From: Gordionus sp. m RMFG-2023
Taxonomy: Eukaryota; Nematomorpha; Gordioida; Chordodea; Parachordodidae
Assembly (NCBI RefSeq): GCF_954871325.1
Contig: NC_088775.1
Span: forward strand, 28,559,561 to 28,623,560
Reading direction: 5' to 3'
Length of the DNA: 64,000 nucleotides
Made by a program: the position numbers and the translations under genes. The notes under the pieces were generated by a model. That model was not told the origin of the DNA, made no database searches, and saw nothing but the letters and a program-made list of their open reading frames with translations. Positions within the stretch are counted from its first letter, which is position 1, and every line of letters starts with the position of its first letter. This document shows, one piece after another, positions 44,401-56,480 of the stretch.

Positions 44401-44904
44401 AATTTGAAAAAAAGCGAAATATTATATAATCTTTTTGATTTATCATTCTTACGGAATTCTACATATTTATTATTCCATATTCCAAAATTTTTATTCCAAA
44501 TTCTTTTTTCCAAATTTAAAATTTTATTTCGTATTCCATATATTCAAATTTGATCAATTATTCCTTATGATATTGATAACGTACAACAATTTTATCAAAC
44601 CTACGAAAACGTATGGACTCACACGACTCAAACATAGACTTATGCGCTCACCGAACAGCAACTTGATACTTTGTCGAAGAAGGGAATGTTAATTGTGTTC
44701 AATTAACATAATTCATTGTTATGTTAATTTAAATTTGTGATCAGTGGAAATAATTTATTTTAATGTTAATTGAGTATTAATTTGAATATCTATTGAAATG
44801 TTTTATTATATATACCAGTTGATTGTTATACATATTATTATAATTATTATTTGATTTTTAAAAGAAGAAATAAAATTAATTAAAAACACAACTTGTTTCC
44901 TTCA

Positions 44905-45069
44905 CATGGGAATATCTTTAACAAATTATTAAGGGTTGAGCTGGGCTGGATAAACTTTTTAATAATTATATGCTTCCTAATATTGTGAGCTTGGATCTGG
45001 CATGACATCTATCGTAAAAAAATGAATAAAAATCTCATTCCCCGTCATTTTTGACGGGTTTTCTACTAG
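44905..45069 (+). mobile_element. Helitron 3' terminal region
   Basis: Continues the Helitron sequence broken by the LTR element. It ends with the hairpin CCCGTCATTTTTGACGGG (45041-45058), seven bases, and then CTAG at 45066-45069 before a host T. Nearly identical to 24080-24247. Confidence 0.85.
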
Positions 45070-45239
45070 TTTTAATTATATTGCCAACCAAAATTTGCTG
45101 AAAATTTATAACTCATATTAAGATAGATAGATTAAAAAAATAACAACACCAAAATGAAATAGGTAAAGTTATATTTTATATATAAATGTACTCGATAGAA
45201 TATCATTACCAATTTTATGTAATATTTTTTATTCATAGG

Positions 45240-46100
45240 ATGATTAATACTCATGGTAATGTAGAAGAAGGTAGTGAAATTATTATTTAAATAAGTTCCC
45301 CTGAATTAAATCCCAATCTTAAAATTTTAGATGGAAATTTTTTAAAATAAAACTTAAAAAGGACAATGTACAGACTGAATGTAAAACCTGTATAAACAAA
45401 AAAAATAATAAAGGGTTCAACACAAATTTTGTTAAACATATTAAAGTATATTATTTATATGTGGTAAAAAGTTATCTAAAAATATAAGTTTATAATATTT
45501 TATACATTAATTAAAAGCTGTCAAGATGGTATGGGAAAAAGTAAGAAAATATTTTCATATGATAAGAATATAATGAGACTTTTTTGGCATCAAATCACAT
45601 CCATATTTTAAGAACCTATTGATTGAGTTGGGTGATAAAAAAATACTTAATATATTATTTAAAGAAGCCATAAATATAGTACCAAAATATATAACACCAA
45701 AAGATTTAACATCTAATAAATAAAAGGTTGCTTATTTTTCTTTTGGTGATGCAAATGTTGCTGAGTTCAATAATACAAATAAAATAAAACTGGGGGTTTT
45801 AAATTATATTAAAGAAAGTCGAAATACATTATAAGTGCTTAATTATTATCCTTCCATTAAGAAAATTATATAATAATACAATACTGCAGTACCTTCACAA
45901 GCTCCAATTGAAAGTTTATTTAGTTTTGACACAATGTTAAGTACGCCAAAACGGCAAAGGTCAAATGATAAATTTTTGAAAAATTTGTTTATCTTATAAA
46001 ATAATAAATCTATTTTAAATACTCTTTTAAAAATTAATATTTCAACACTTATTAAAAATACTGGTCTCCCTTCCATATTTTTGCTAAGAATGGGTTAATA
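45240..46100 (+). pseudogene. hAT transposase remnant
   Basis: The plus strand from 45240 reads MINTHGNVEEGSEIII, then a BED-type finger in KDNVQTECKTCINKK and FNTNFVKHIK (Cys-x2-Cys..His). After a region without clear homology (45480-45850) the C-terminus appears as NTAVPSQAPIESLFSFDTML then STPKRQRSNDKFLKNLFIL. This matches the hAT dimerisation motif 'PSSAPVERLFS..PRRxRLSDxNFEKLLLL'. Stops and frame changes are present and the catalytic core is missing. The termini of the element were not found; it starts close to the Helitron end at 45069. Confidence 0.7.
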
Positions 46101-46530
46101 CTTGTATTAAAATGCCCGATTATTATAATTAACTCATTATTAAATATTTTATATTATTGTAAATATTCAATTTTTTTATAATTTACACAATTCGTACTCT
46201 TTAATTCTCTAAACCTTTTATGATTTATACTCTTTAGCTTTTCTTTTAATTTCCTTTTTTTTTAAATATTGAATACACTATATTAAACTTTTATTAATTT
46301 TCAAATATGATTTTCACAATTAAACAAAAATAAACTAAGGATTTTAAAAATACAAAAACTTTAATAATTTAAAAACAACACAAAATAATAAGAATTGATC
46401 ATTTTTTAGGGTTATATATATCTTTTACTTCTCGAAAATAAATATAAATTTGTTAATATCTTCTCCAAAATTAAAAAATATATTTTTTAAGATAATGCTG
46501 ACCACAATGATATATACATTGGCTGACCAC
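46101..46530. other. No gene recognised
   Basis: AT-rich spacer without a supported feature. Confidence 0.5.
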
Positions 46531-46534
46531 TAAA

Positions 46535-46645
46535 ATAACAATATTAATTTTGATAAAAATGACTTGACAAAAGGACAATATTAATTTTAATAAAAATGAC
46601 TTGACAAAATAACAACATTAATTTTGATAAAAATGACTTACTAAA
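46535..46645 (+). repeat. ~44-bp tandem repeat, about 2.5 copies
   Basis: Copies of AACAATATTAATTTTGATAA followed by AAATGACTTGACAAAA, with minor variation. Confidence 0.8.
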
Positions 46646-46885
46646 TATCAAAAAAATATATATAACAATGTTCTTCACGAATAAATAAAAAAGTCTGTAT
46701 TTTAATTTGGTAATGATAATTTATAAGTATCTTGTATTTAAGATACTCTAATTTAGCATAAGATATATTTATTTTCTATTTTTTTGATATTTTTAAAAAG
46801 ATACTAGTATCTGTATATAAGATTCATTTTTTTTATTTTTCGGAGGACATGCCAAACTCTGTACTTATCATTTTTGATGTTTTAT

Positions 46886-48015
46886 CATAGGCGTGGCTAG
46901 GATTTTCTTAAGGGGGGAAGCCCTCAGACCCCATTTTGGGCTGGCCTTTCGCCCGCTTTTGACCTGCCTTCGGCCGGGTTACCTTAGTCTATATATAGTC
47001 ATAAAATATTTTTATAGAAGGTTATTTTTAATGAACAAATATGAAATATATTTTTATTAGTTTATATATAATATAATAAATTACTTGTTATACATTAATA
47101 TAAAAGCATGGTAATAATTTATTCCAAATAAGTATAAGAAATTTATTTATAAAAAGTAAGTAGACATATAGTTGTATTTTTCTATTATGTAGAATTGGTT
47201 ACAAAATACTAAGTAAAATTCCACTTTTACAGACATGTTTGACACTAGAGAATATATTATAGTTAATATATTAACAAATTTTACTAATCAATGCTCTTGA
47301 TAATAAATATAGCAACGATTTGCATTTAATTATTTATCGCTATCTATTAAATAAAAAATTTATTAAATATTAATCTTCATATTATTCATCCCACAATGTC
47401 TTTAAAAGATAATTTCTGATGTCCTTATCAATATTTTATAGTTTTCTATAAAATATATAATTCGTATTGGTAAAAATTATTTGATTGTCATATGATAATT
47501 GATAAAATTAGATATACTGTAAATCTACGTCATATAATATTCTAATGTTTGTATTTATTTTTTTATATTTAATTTATGATTTAATTTTATCAATAATTTT
47601 ATAATTATATTTTACTTTTATTAAGATAAATAAATTATCACTTTATAAAAAATTATATTATATATATTATATTATTTAGTAATTTATGGATCTATTATTA
47701 TAATTATAATATATTTCACTTTGCCTTAAGACTTATCTTTGGCTTATATTACATTTCTTTAGGTTTATTTTTTTTATTTATAAATGCTTTTTTCCATGCA
47801 TAAATTATGATTAGTTTAAAAAAATATAAACTTTTATATTCTTTTTTTAAAATTATTGTTTAAGATATATGCATACATTTTTGGGGGTCAGGGAGTAAAG
47901 GGAGGACTAAGGAGGATATTTTTTATTAGCTTAAAATGATATTCACAAAAAGTGATAAATTTCTGAAGGGGGGGGTATTTCCCCTTACCCCCCCCCCCCC
48001 CTGACTACGCCTATG
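46886..48015 (+). mobile_element. hAT-like CATAGGCG element C (uninterrupted)
   Basis: The ends are CATAGGCGTGGCTAGG and CCTGACTACGCCTATG. The flanks TGTTTTAT (46878-46885) and TGTTGTAT (48016-48023) match at 7 of 8 positions. At 1130 bp it is collinear with element A without its MULE and so provides the empty-site reference. No coding capacity: a non-autonomous family. Confidence 0.85.
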
Positions 48016-48023
48016 TGTTGTAT

Positions 48024-48692
48024 TATTATTTTTTAACTTATCTCAAATCATTTTTCATATAATTCAATATTTATTTTTCACCATTTTCTTTTTGCTTAAA
48101 GCGAAAGGAAGAAAACTATAATAATAAAGTTCTAATAAAATATTATTTATTTAAATAAGCTCTAAAATATCTTAAGAGAGATAAATATTAAAATGTTTAT
48201 TTAAATGAGTGCTAATGGCTACTAATTTTTAAAAAGATAGGTTTACTAATGTGCTAATTTTGAAAAAGGGAATGCTTTAGCACCCAAAGTAGCTGACCAA
48301 CGTTCCCCCACCCTAGTGAAGTCGAAAACCTATTATATTATATATTCATCATTATATATAAAAATCAGAATTATAATAGCATAAAATTATTTTCTTTATT
48401 AAATTTCACTTTTTTTCTTATTTTATTATTACCACTGAAAAATAATTTTATTGCTACATTATAATTGAAGATAGATAAAAATATTTAGAATCTTCATGAA
48501 GTTATGTCCATTGTCTGTTATTTTATTGGGTATTTTGTTTTGAATTTAAACCTCTTTCAAATGTCTATATTTCTTATTCTTAATGAATTATAAAATAATT
48601 TTATAAAATAATTATTTTGTTTGTATATAAAATGACTAGAATTATTTAATTTACTAAAATATACAATCATATTTTAAAATTCAAATTTATGT
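48024..48692. other. No gene recognised
   Basis: AT-rich. 48240-48320 is slightly GC-richer but shows nothing assignable. Confidence 0.45.
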
Positions 48693-49159
48693 CAAAATTA
48701 TCGGTATGACTAAATACTGTCTTGCTTGCTAAAAAGCAATTAATCATAATCAATCATAATTTGATGATATAATATCTTTTAATAAAAAATTTTTCAAAAA
48801 CATTTTTTTTATTTTACATAAATCAATTTTTAATTAATTAAAAAAATGATATTAAATATCAAATAATTAAAAATTCTATTTTTACTTAATATTATTGGAA
48901 AAAAAATATATTTGCTAGCTTATTACAACCTATATTTTATTTTTCAATTACAAATTTAACAAATTTATATCCATAAGAGGGCGTTAAATACATAATGAAA
49001 ATATATTCTTAGGAAACCAGAATAAATATTGGATAGCGCTTTTTTGTATTTGGGTGTAAATACATGTGAAAAACCAAAAAAAAATTTAAAAAATAGAGGT
49101 TTCTTTGAGATTTAATTAATGAGTAGGTTTAGAAACGAAAAATAGTAGAAAGTTTGTAA

Positions 49160-50360
49160 GGAACATATTGCTGGCGTTATTGATCAAAATCTCTTCATTT
49201 TTGGTTTATACGTGTATATTTAGGTGTTAAACATTATCTCTAAAAAATATTTTGAAAATATTATGATTTGACCGAATGCCGGGCTTAAAACCGACCAATT
49301 AGTAAATATTCGATCGACCAAATTTGGTGTTAATATTATTTGAAAATAATCATTTTTGGTTTATTTATTTATAAAAACGTGCAAATCATTATCCCGAAAA
49401 ATATTTTAAAAATATCGTGATTTGACAGAAAACCGATTTGAAACCGGCCCAATGACTAAATACTGTCTTGCTGGCGTTATACATGGAAAATTCTTTATTT
49501 TTGGTTTATACGTGAACAATAACGTTTTAAGCATTATCCTAATTAATATTTTGAAAATATTATGATTTGACCGAATGACGAGCTCAAAACCGACCACTTA
49601 ATAAATATTCGATCTACCAAATTTGGTAGTAATATTATTTGAAAAATGTTCATTTTTCGTTAATTTATCTATAAATACGTGCAAATCATTATCCCAAAAA
49701 ATATTTTAAAAATATCGTGATTTGACCGATAACCGATTTGAAACCGAAATACTGTCTTGCTGGCGTTATACATAGAAAATTCTTCATTTTTGGTTTATAC
49801 GTGAAAAATAACGTGTTAAGCATTATCCTAATTAATTTTTTGAAAATATTTTGACCGAATGCCGAGCCTAAAACCGGCCACTTACTAAATATTTGATCTA
49901 CCAAATTTGGTAGTAATATTATTTGGAAATGGTTCATTTTTGGTTAATTTATCTATAAATACGTGCAAATCATTATCCCAAAAAATATTTTAAAAATATC
50001 GCGATTTGACCGATACACGATTTGAAACCGAAATACTGTCTTGCTGGCGTTATACATAGAAAATTCTTCATTTTTGGTTTATACGTGAACAATAACGCGT
50101 TAATCATTATCCTAATTAATTTTTTGAAAATATTATGATTTGACCGAATGCCGAGCCTAAAACTGCCCACTTACTATTCGATCGACCAAATTTGGTGTTA
50201 ATATTATTTGGAAAATAATCATTTTTGGTTTATTTATCTATCAATACGTGCAAATCATTATCCCAAAAAATATTTTAAAAATATCGTGATTTGACCGATA
50301 ACCGATTTGAAACCGAAATACTGCTTTGCTGGCGTTATCCATAGAAAATTCTTTATCTTA
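49160..50360 (-). repeat. Left-arm array of the ~285-bp unit, about 4 copies
   Basis: The landmark TACTGTCTTGCTGGCGTTAT recurs at about 49461, 49750, 50034 and 50319, after a more diverged outer copy near 49165. The spacing is 284-289 bp. Orientation is opposite to the right arm. Confidence 0.9.
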
Positions 50361-50579
50361 ATAAATATTTTATTTTTTATCTATTATATAATATTATATT
50401 AATCCAAAAAATAAAATATAATTTTATTAAATTAATGTCGATAAAAGACATTTGATACAATAATTATACCAAAAACAAAAGCGAAAAATAAATATAATTA
50501 AACGAGGATCAGATATCCCTAGTATTTTCATCTATATATATCCATATATTTTAAAAAATATTTAACAAAATAGAAATTA

Positions 50580-50960
50580 TGAATAATCAATTAAATTATG
50601 CGATGTAAAAAAAAATATTTAAAAAATTTTTGGTATTTGTGATGATATGAATAAAAATTAATATTTGTATGCGATGTCAAAAAAAAAATTTAAAAAAATT
50701 TGGTATTTGTGACGATATGAATATAAGTTACAAAAATATATTTAAAAAATTTGGTATTTGTGATGATATGAATAAAAATTAAAAATAATTAATATTTGTA
50801 TGCGATGTCAATAAAAAAATTTAAAAAAAATTTGGTATTTGTGACGATATGAATGAATAAAAGTTACAAAAAATTAATATTTAAAAAATTTGGTATTTGT
50901 GACGATATGAATAAAAATTAAAAAAAAATTAATATTTGCATGCGATGTGAATAAATTTTT
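50580..50960 (-). repeat. AT-rich tandem repeat inside the satellite-armed MULE
   Basis: About five copies of ATTTGGTATTTGTGACGATA followed by TGAATAAAAATTA, some with an extra TTGTATGCGATGTCAATAAA block. It lies next to the 3' end of the transposase gene. Confidence 0.8.
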
Positions 50961-51044
50961 TTAAAAAACTATGATTAGGATGAATTGTAAAATTAAAAAA
51001 TTGATTTGATATATATGAAAAAGAGTACGACGTTTAGGGCCTTA

Positions 51045-53100
51045 TTATTTTTCAATTTTAATTTTTTTTATTGATACTGTTCTATTTTTTTTTATTCTAA
51101 TTTTTTGACATGGTTTTTTAGAATTTTTAGGCTTTAAAAGTATTAATTCCCCGCATGATGACATGACATTTTCTCTTTCCCGTTTTTTACTTCCTTTTAT
51201 TAAATTTTCTACCTCTTTTTTATTTTATCTTCCTTACTAAATTTCTCCCAAATTGATAAATCTATCTGAAATGACTTACACCCCTCAGCCAAATAATATT
51301 CTCCTTTTCCTATCAAAGCTCTTTCGAGAACTTTTTCTTGTATTTGTACTTTATTATATATTATATCAATTAAATTAATTAAATTACTTGATTGCCAATT
51401 TGTATAACTTTTAAATACATGATTCATGGACTCACAATTGTTGTTAGTCCATAAATCACTTATAATTTTATTTATTATTGGGATAAACACATGTTCTTTT
51501 CTAAATAAATTTAATATATTCTATAAAAAAATAGTAGTGATTATTTTCGCAAAATTTTCGTAAATTATTAAGTTTATCAAAAAAAATCTCATCAGAATTG
51601 GAAAATATCAAGCCATTGTTACCAAAAATTAAAAATATTATTTATTTCTTATTACTTCGGGAACCTCCTCTTTATCTCTCAAATAATTTTTAATATTTTC
51701 TTTTATATGTCTTGTGCATAATAATTGCCCAGAATTCGGAAAATTTTGTTTTATGGAGGTATGTAGAACTTTTTCATCATCTGTCCCAAAAATTATATTG
51801 TTTTTATTAATTAGATTTTTTTTAAAAATTCCCTCTAAATCTGAAAAGAAATTATTATAAGTTTGATAATCTGCATTCCCATGCAAATAAACTGGGCCGA
51901 GAAAAATTGGATGTCATTAGTAGACCCAAGTTTGATAGACTTATGCTTAAAAACTGAAGCCGTAACATATAAATCACTGAGATTAAATGTACGATCGAAA
52001 CCAAGGATTGATGGATTATTTTCTGCACACATATATTTTATATTTTTTATTAAGGGTGTATAAAGAATAATAGAAGTAATTTTATTTTTTTTATGTATTA
52101 CACTTACAAAAGGGTGCTTTTCAATATTAGAAATTATATTTAATATATTATCAGAAAAATTATTTGAACAAACTATTTTATTTTTTCGATTGATATTATA
52201 TTTTACATTTCGAAGCTACTTAATATTATGAGGACTCGTTTTAAAATCATTATTTATAATTAAATTTTTATATAATTTAGGAATTTTTTCAGTGTTAATT
52301 CTCAATTTCCCTTAAAATAGTTGGATGGGTACGTATATACTCTTTTTCATATTTATCTTCATTTATAACATTTATTGGATAAAAACCTAGATATTCAACT
52401 AAATACACGTTTTTTAAATTAAGTTTAGAGGTATTATCAAATTTATTTAAAATACTAATTTTTTTTTATAGTTTTCATCCCTTTTTAAATAAGTATAATA
52501 TATATTATATATAAACATGTAACTTTTATCTGGTGATTTAATTATTATGTCATATATAGGTTTATTATTCCTCCTAGTATACTTGCAAAGGCAATTATTA
52601 TTAAAAACATATGGGCCTAATATACTATTTTTATCTAAGAAATAAATATATTTTTTTAAACTGGATTGACACTACTCCAAGCATCACAATCATCAACATA
52701 TGCATTGCGATATCCAATATTTTTTATATTATTAGTATTATTAATTATATAATATTTATTATATTTGATACCTATTGGTATAGAATTTAAAATATTTTTA
52801 GGATCTAGTAAAAGCTGTATTACCTGTGTAGTCTCGATAAATGAATTTATTAAAATGATATCACTACTATCGCATGGTAAAAAATTTTTATTTTGTGAAG
52901 AGTTTGATGATAAAATGTTTTTTATTGAAAAATTAGTGAATGATTATTAGTATATTTATTATCATTAATTGGGGAAAATTTTATATTATTCAAATTTGAT
53001 TTTATAGATGTAGATTCATGCGATTCCTTAAAAGATTTATTATCATAATTACTGCTTATATCATTTATTGGGGAAGAGAATGTATAATTTAAATTTGATT
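51045..53100 (-). pseudogene. MULE-type transposase of the satellite-armed element
   Basis: Minus-strand text in order: NSFIETTQVIQLLLDPKN and GYRNAYVDDCDAWSSVNPV (about 52870-52650), SPHNIK and RNVKYNINRKNK near 52200, then ILGFDRTFNLSDLYVTASVF (about 52010) with the first catalytic Asp. A one-base frame change leads to GPVYLHGNADYQTYNNFF. NNIIFGTDDEKVLHTSIKQN supplies the second Asp, QLLCTRHIKENIKNYLRD is a Cys/His pair, and WTNNNCESMNHVFKSYTNW (about 51440) has the third acidic residue. All three putative DDE residues are thus present, unlike the MULE at 33945-36729. A lysine-rich tail runs to a stop at 51045 after another frame change. I recall close relatives as uncharacterised invertebrate proteins with FDRTFNLG and TNNNCES motifs. 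Several frame changes and stops make it inactive. Confidence 0.7.
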
Positions 53101-53134
53101 TTATAGGTATAAATAAAAATAATTTAGGATAATG

Positions 53135-56030
53135 CTTAACCCCTTATTGTTAACTTATAAACCAAAAATGAAGAATTCTACATGGAGAGCGCCAGCAACG
53201 CAGTATTTCGGTTTCAAATTAACCAAAAATGAACATTTTCCAAATAATATTACTACCAAATTTGGTAGATCGAATATTTAGTAAGTGGTCGGTTTTGAGC
53301 TCGCCATTCGGTCAAATCATAATATTTTCAAAAAATTAATTAGGATAATGCTTAACACGTTATTGTTCACGTATAAACCAAAAATGAAGAATTTTGTATG
53401 TATAACGCCAGCAAGACAGTATTTCGGTTTCAAATCGGTTATCGGTCAAATCACGATATTTTTAAAATATTTTTTGGGATAATGATTTACACGTATATAC
53501 AGATATTTAAACCAAATATGAACATTTTCCAAATAATATTACTACCAAATTTGGTAGATCGAATATTTAGTAAGTCGTAGGTTTTGAGCTCGCCATTCGG
53601 TCAAATCATAATATTTTCAAAAAATTAATTAGGATAATGCTTAACACGTTATTGTTCACGTGTAAACCAAAAATGAAAAATTTTCTATGTATAACCAGCA
53701 AGACAGTATTTCGGTTTCAAATCGGTTATCGGTCAAATCACGATATTTTTAAAATATTTTTTGGGATAATGATTTACACGTATATACAGATATTTAAACC
53801 AAATATGAACATTTTCCAAATAATATTACTACCAAATTTGGTAGATCGAATATTTAGTAAGTCGTAGGTTTTGAGCTCGCCATTCGGTCAAATCATAATA
53901 TTTTCAAAAAATTAATTAGGATAATGCTTAACACGTTATTGTTCACGTGTAAACCAAAAATGAAAATTTTTCTATGTATAACACCAGCAAGACAGTATTT
54001 CGGTTTCAAATCGGTTATCGGTCAAATCACGGTATTTTTAAAATATTTTTTGGGATAATGATTTGCACGTATTTATAGATAAATTAACGAAAAATGAACA
54101 TTTTTCAAATAATATTACTACCAAATTTGGTAGATCGAATATTTAGTAAGTAGTCGGTTTTGAGCTCGCCATTCGGTCAAATCATAATATTTTCAAAATA
54201 TTAATTAGGATAATGCTTAACACGTTATTGTTCACGTGTAAACCAAAAATGAAGAGATTTTCTATGAAGAACGCCAGCAAGACAGTATTTCGGTTTCAAA
54301 TCGGTTATCGGTCAAATCACGGTATTTTTAAAATATTTTTTGGGATAATGATTTGCACGTATTTATAGATAAATTAACGAAAAATGAACATTTTTCAAAT
54401 AATATTACTACCAAATTTGGTATATCGAATATTTAGTAAGTGGTCGGTTTTGAGCTCGCCATTCGGTCAAATCATAATATTTTCAAAATATTAATTAGGA
54501 TAATACTTAACACGTTATTGTTCACGTGTAAACCAAAAATGAAGAATTTTCTATGTATAACGCCAGCAAGACAGTATTTCGGTTTCAAATCGGTTATCGG
54601 TCAAATCACGATATTTTTAAAATATTTTTTGGGATAATGATTTACACGTATATACAGATATTTAAACCAAAAATGAACATTTTCTAAATAATATTACTAC
54701 CAAATTTGGTAGATCGAATATTTAGTAAGTCGTCGGTTTTGAGCTCGCCATTCGGTCAAATCATAATATTTTCAAAATATTAATTAGGATAATGCTTAAC
54801 ACGTTATTGTTCACGACCAAAAATAAAGAATTTTCAATGTATAACGCCAGCAAGACAGTATTTAGTCATTGGGCTGGTTTCAAATCGGTTTTTGGTCAAA
54901 TCACGATATTTTTAAAATATTTTTTGGGATAATGATTTGCACGTATTTATAGATAAATTAACTAAAAATGAATATTTCCCAAATAATATTAACACCAAAT
55001 TTGGTCGATCGAATATTTAGTAATACGTCGGGTTTAAGCTCGGCATTATGTCAAATCATAATATTATCAAAATATTTTTTAAGATAATGTTTAACACGTT
55101 ATTGTTCACGTATGAACCGAAAATGAAGAGATTTTCTATGTATAACGCCAGCAAGACAGTATTTCGGTTTCAAATCGGTTATCGGTCAAATCACGGTATT
55201 TTGAAAATATTTTTTGGGATAATGATTTGCACGTATTTATAGATAAATTAACGAAAAATGAACATTTTTCAAATAATATTAATACCAAATTTGGTAGATC
55301 GAATATTTAGTAAGTGGTCTGTTTTGAGCTCGCCATTCGGTCAAATCATAATATTTTCAAAATATTAATTAGGATAATGCTTAACACGTTATTGTTCACG
55401 TGTAAACCAAAAATGAAGAATTTTCTATGTATAACGCCAGCAAGACAGTATTTCGGTTTCAAATCGGTTATCGGTCAAATCACGGTATTTTTAAAATATT
55501 TTTTGGGATAATGATTTGCACGTATTTATAGATAAATTAACGAAAAATGAACATTTTTCAAATAATATTACTATCAAATTTGGTAGATCGAATATTTAGT
55601 AAGTGGTCGGTTTTGAGCTCGCTATTCGGTCAAATCATAATATTTTGAAAATATTAATTAGGATAATGCTTAACACGTTATTGTTCACGTGTAAACCAAA
55701 AATGAAGAATTTTCTATGTATAACGCCAGCAAGACAGTATTTCGGTTTCAAATCGGTTATCGGTCAAATCGCCATATTTTTAAAATATTTTTTGGGATAA
55801 TGATTTGTACGTATTTATAGATAAATAAACCAAAAATGAATATTTTCCAAATAATATTAACACCAAATTTGGTCGATCGAATATTTAATAATTGGTCGGT
55901 TTTAAGCCCGGCATTCGGTCAAATCATAATATTTTCAAAATATTTTTTAGGATAATGTTTAACACCTAAATATACACGTATAAACCAAAAATGAAGAGAT
56001 TTTGATCAATAACGCCTGCAATATGTTCCT
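53135..56030 (+). repeat. Right-arm array of the ~285-bp dimeric unit, about 10 copies
   Basis: The landmark GCCAGCAAGACAGTATTTCG recurs at about 53408, 53694, 53986, 54271, 54564, 54846, 55148, 55438 and 55728. Each unit contains two related halves of about 145 bp. One reads CGGTCAAATCACGATATTTT..GGGATAATGATTTGCACGTA. The other reads CGGTCAAATCATAATATTTT..AGGATAATGCTTAACACGTT. So the array is a two-monomer higher-order repeat. Open frames of about 65 codons within units are by-products of the repeat, not genes. Confidence 0.9.
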
Positions 56031-56480
56031 TACAAACTTTCTACTATTTTTCGCTTCTAAACCTACTCATTAATTAAATCTCAAAGAAACCTCTATTTTA
56101 GGTTTTTCACATGTATTTACACCCAAATACAAAAAAAGCGCTATCCAATATTTATTCTGGTTTCCATAGAATATATTTTCATATTTAGTTATTTAACGCC
56201 CTCTTATGGATATAAATCTGTTAAATTTTGTAATTGAAAAATATAATATAAGTTGTAATAAGCTATGAATATATTATTTTTCCAATAATATTAAGTAAAA
56301 ATAGAATTTTAAATTATTTGGTATTTAATATCAATTTTTTAATTAATTAAAAATTGATTTATGTAAAATAAAAAAAATGATTTTGAAATTTTTTTTAAAA
56401 GATATTATATCATCAAATTATGATTAATTATGATTAATTGCTTTTTAGCAAGACAGTATTTAGTCATACCCCATAATTAT

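Larger units (their letters stand above)
42725..44904 (+). mobile_element. Small non-autonomous LTR element with 5-bp TSD
   Basis: Near-identical LTRs at 42725-42951 and 44687-44904 start TGTTAATTGTGTTCAATTAA and end TTTCCTTCA. CATGG is duplicated at 42720-42724 and 44905-44909. A primer-binding site TGGTGCCCCGGCAC follows the 5' LTR directly and the purine tract AAGAAGGGAA precedes the 3' LTR. The 1.7-kb interior shows no recognisable gag or pol, so it is of the TRIM/LARD kind and structurally looks whole. High LTR similarity indicates a young insertion, made into a Helitron-like sequence. Confidence 0.9.
48702..56471 (-). mobile_element. 7.8-kb MULE-type transposon with satellite-like inverted arms
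   Basis: The outer ends GGTATGACTAAATACTGTCT and the complement AGACAGTATTTAGTCATACC are perfect inverted repeats that extend about 400 bp inwards as unique sequence. Each arm then becomes an array of a ~285-bp unit. The flanks CAAAATTAT (48693-48701) and CATAATTAT (56472-56480) match at 8 of 9, consistent with a MULE-sized duplication. The centre (about 50360-53135) carries a decayed transposase gene on the minus strand and an AT-rich tandem repeat. The large inverted arms resemble foldback or TIR-MULE structures. Confidence 0.8.

Noticed and set aside
44234-44446. Minus-strand frame with a repeated LIFYFNNLSYV motif
   Set aside because: Product of four 33-bp tandem repeats inside the LTR element; 33 is divisible by three, so the frame stays open without selection.
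53285-55800. Repeated ~65-codon frames reading NHNIFKxLIRIMLNTLLFT
   Set aside because: They are translations of the 285-bp satellite unit. Their recurrence follows the repeat and there is no sign of coding constraint.
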